Origin: RBG-16-66-20 sp036262835
GTDB lineage: Bacteria > Pseudomonadota > Gammaproteobacteria > Burkholderiales > SG8-39
Assembly (NCBI GenBank): GCA_036262835.1
Contig: DATAID010000105.1
Coordinates: 1 to 64,000, forward strand
Reading direction: 5' to 3'
DNA: 64,000 nucleotides
Shown: one piece after another, positions 63,417-64,000 of the stretch
Layout of the letters: each line of letters starts with the position of its first letter
Numbering within the stretch: the stretch's first letter is position 1
Translations under genes and position numbers: made by a program
Notes under the pieces: model-generated
What the model saw: only the letters and a program-made list of their open reading frames with translations
Databases searched by the model: none
Told to the model about the DNA's origin: nothing

Positions 63417-64000
63417 CGCTCCGTCCGCGCCCCGAGCGCCGCGGCGGCGACGGCCGCATCGGAAAACGGCAGCCTGCGGCCCGCGATCTCCTGCGTGGCC
63501 TCGTGGCCCTTGCCCGCGAGAAGGACGACATCCCTTTCGTCCGCGCCAGCGATCGCCGCGCGGATCGCGCTTTCGCGGTCCGGATCGGTAGCGACCTCGC
63601 CACTCGTGCCGCGCCGGATCGCCTCGATGATTTGCGCGGGATCCTCGCTGCGCGGGTTGTCCGAGGTGAGGATCACCCGATCGGCGAGCCGCGAAGCGAC
63701 TCCGCCCATCAGCGGGCGCTTCGCCCCGTCCCGGTCGCCGCCCGCGCCGAACACGACCGCGAGCCGGCCGCCGCGCGCGGCGGCCACCGGCCTGAGCGCG
63801 CCGAGCACCTTCTCGAGTGCATCGGGCGTGTGCGCGTAGTCGACCACCACCATCGGCCGCTCGCCCACCACCTGCATGCGCCCGGGCACCGCCGGCAGCT
63901 TGCCGAGCAGCCGCGCGGCCTCGGCGAAAGGCATGCCCTTCGCCCGCAGGCAGCCGAGCACGCCGAGGGCGTTGGAAAGATTGAACGCCCCGACCTGCGC
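63413..64000 (-). CDS. murE: UDP-MurNAc-tripeptide synthetase MurE, 5' partial
   Basis: The C-terminal 195 residues of a Mur ligase; the start lies beyond the right edge. The fragment begins in the NLSNALG segment and contains VVVDYAHTPDALEKVLGAL, VVFGAGGDRDGAKRPLMG, LTSDNPRSEDPAQI (the DNPR motif specific for meso-diaminopimelate-adding enzymes) and LLAGKGHEATQEI. It should add meso-diaminopimelate. It is the most upstream visible gene of the cluster; ftsL and ftsI presumably lie further right. Confidence 0.97.
   Translation of the reverse strand, partial: AQVGAFNLSNALGVLGCLRAKGMPFAEAARLLGKLPAVPGRMQVVGERPMVVVDYAHTPDALEKVLGALRPVAAARGGRLAVVFGAGGDRDGAKRPLMGGVASRLADRVILTSDNPRSEDPAQIIEAIRRGTSGEVATDPDRESAIRAAIAGADERDVVLLAGKGHEATQEIAGRRLPFSDAAVAAAALGARTER

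Overview
The window is high-GC, gene-dense proteobacterial chromosome, most likely from a betaproteobacterium. The evidence is gene content and order: a complete mur/fts run from murE to ftsZ and lpxC, pilC-pilD-coaE-zapD-yacG, rpsP-rimM-trmD-rplS, recA-recX, a RibB fused to a degenerate GTP cyclohydrolase II (RibBX), LpxC lipid A synthesis and a Nudix-ThiE fusion. Genes are packed with ATGA, GTGA or TGATG overlaps. I saw no insertion sequence, phage gene, CRISPR array, tRNA or rRNA, and no stretch over 300 bases without a gene.

Layout. (1) 1-9.7 kb is an accessory type I secretion locus. A Thr/Pro/Glu repeat protein, cut off by the window edge, converges on a four-gene minus-strand operon: TolC-like outer-membrane lipoprotein, an unusual 1298-residue fusion of two ABC half-exporters, an HlyD adaptor, and a LuxR-type regulator carrying degenerate cyclase and STAND-like regions. 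(2) 9.9-11.9 kb holds a small Myb/SANT-like protein and recX-recA with a probable SOS box. (3) 12-18.4 kb holds a 3-hydroxyisobutyrate dehydrogenase-like gene, a MarR regulator and a branched-chain amino acid-type ABC importer (Tat-exported binding protein, terminator hairpin, LivH, fused LivM-LivG, LivF). Strong dyads in the marR/importer gap look like operators. (4) 18.4-30.4 kb is a long minus-strand train from rpsP through riboflavin, thiamine, nusB, pgpA and pncC genes to the AMMECR1-Memo-radical-SAM set and a MASE1 histidine kinase, followed by two small exported proteins. (5) 30.4-36.9 kb holds a PilZ protein, a tight three-gene membrane cluster (DUF2167, multi-span protein, tethered J-domain), ffh, a CcsA/YpjD-like protein and a CorC-like protein. 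(6) 37-41.6 kb is the pilus/division chain pilC-pilD-coaE-zapD-yacG ending in an EAL protein that has lost its DD motif. (7) 41.5-48.8 kb holds Nudix-ThiE, a DUF815 ATPase, argJ, secA, an M23 peptidase and a DUF721 protein. (8) 48.8-64 kb is lpxC, a response regulator-GGDEF gene and the division/cell-wall cluster back to a truncated murE.

How the parts work together. Most of the window is housekeeping: peptidoglycan precursor synthesis and septation, ribosome maturation, protein targeting (Ffh, SecA), cofactors and type IV pili. The accessory interest is the type I exporter with its repeat-rich neighbour, which I infer to be its substrate. Three scattered c-di-GMP-related proteins (PilZ with intact motifs, GGDEF with an I-site, an EAL protein without its DD pair) and the AMMECR1/Memo/radical-SAM module with an orphan kinase are also notable. 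Functions come from reading motifs by eye; no database search was run.
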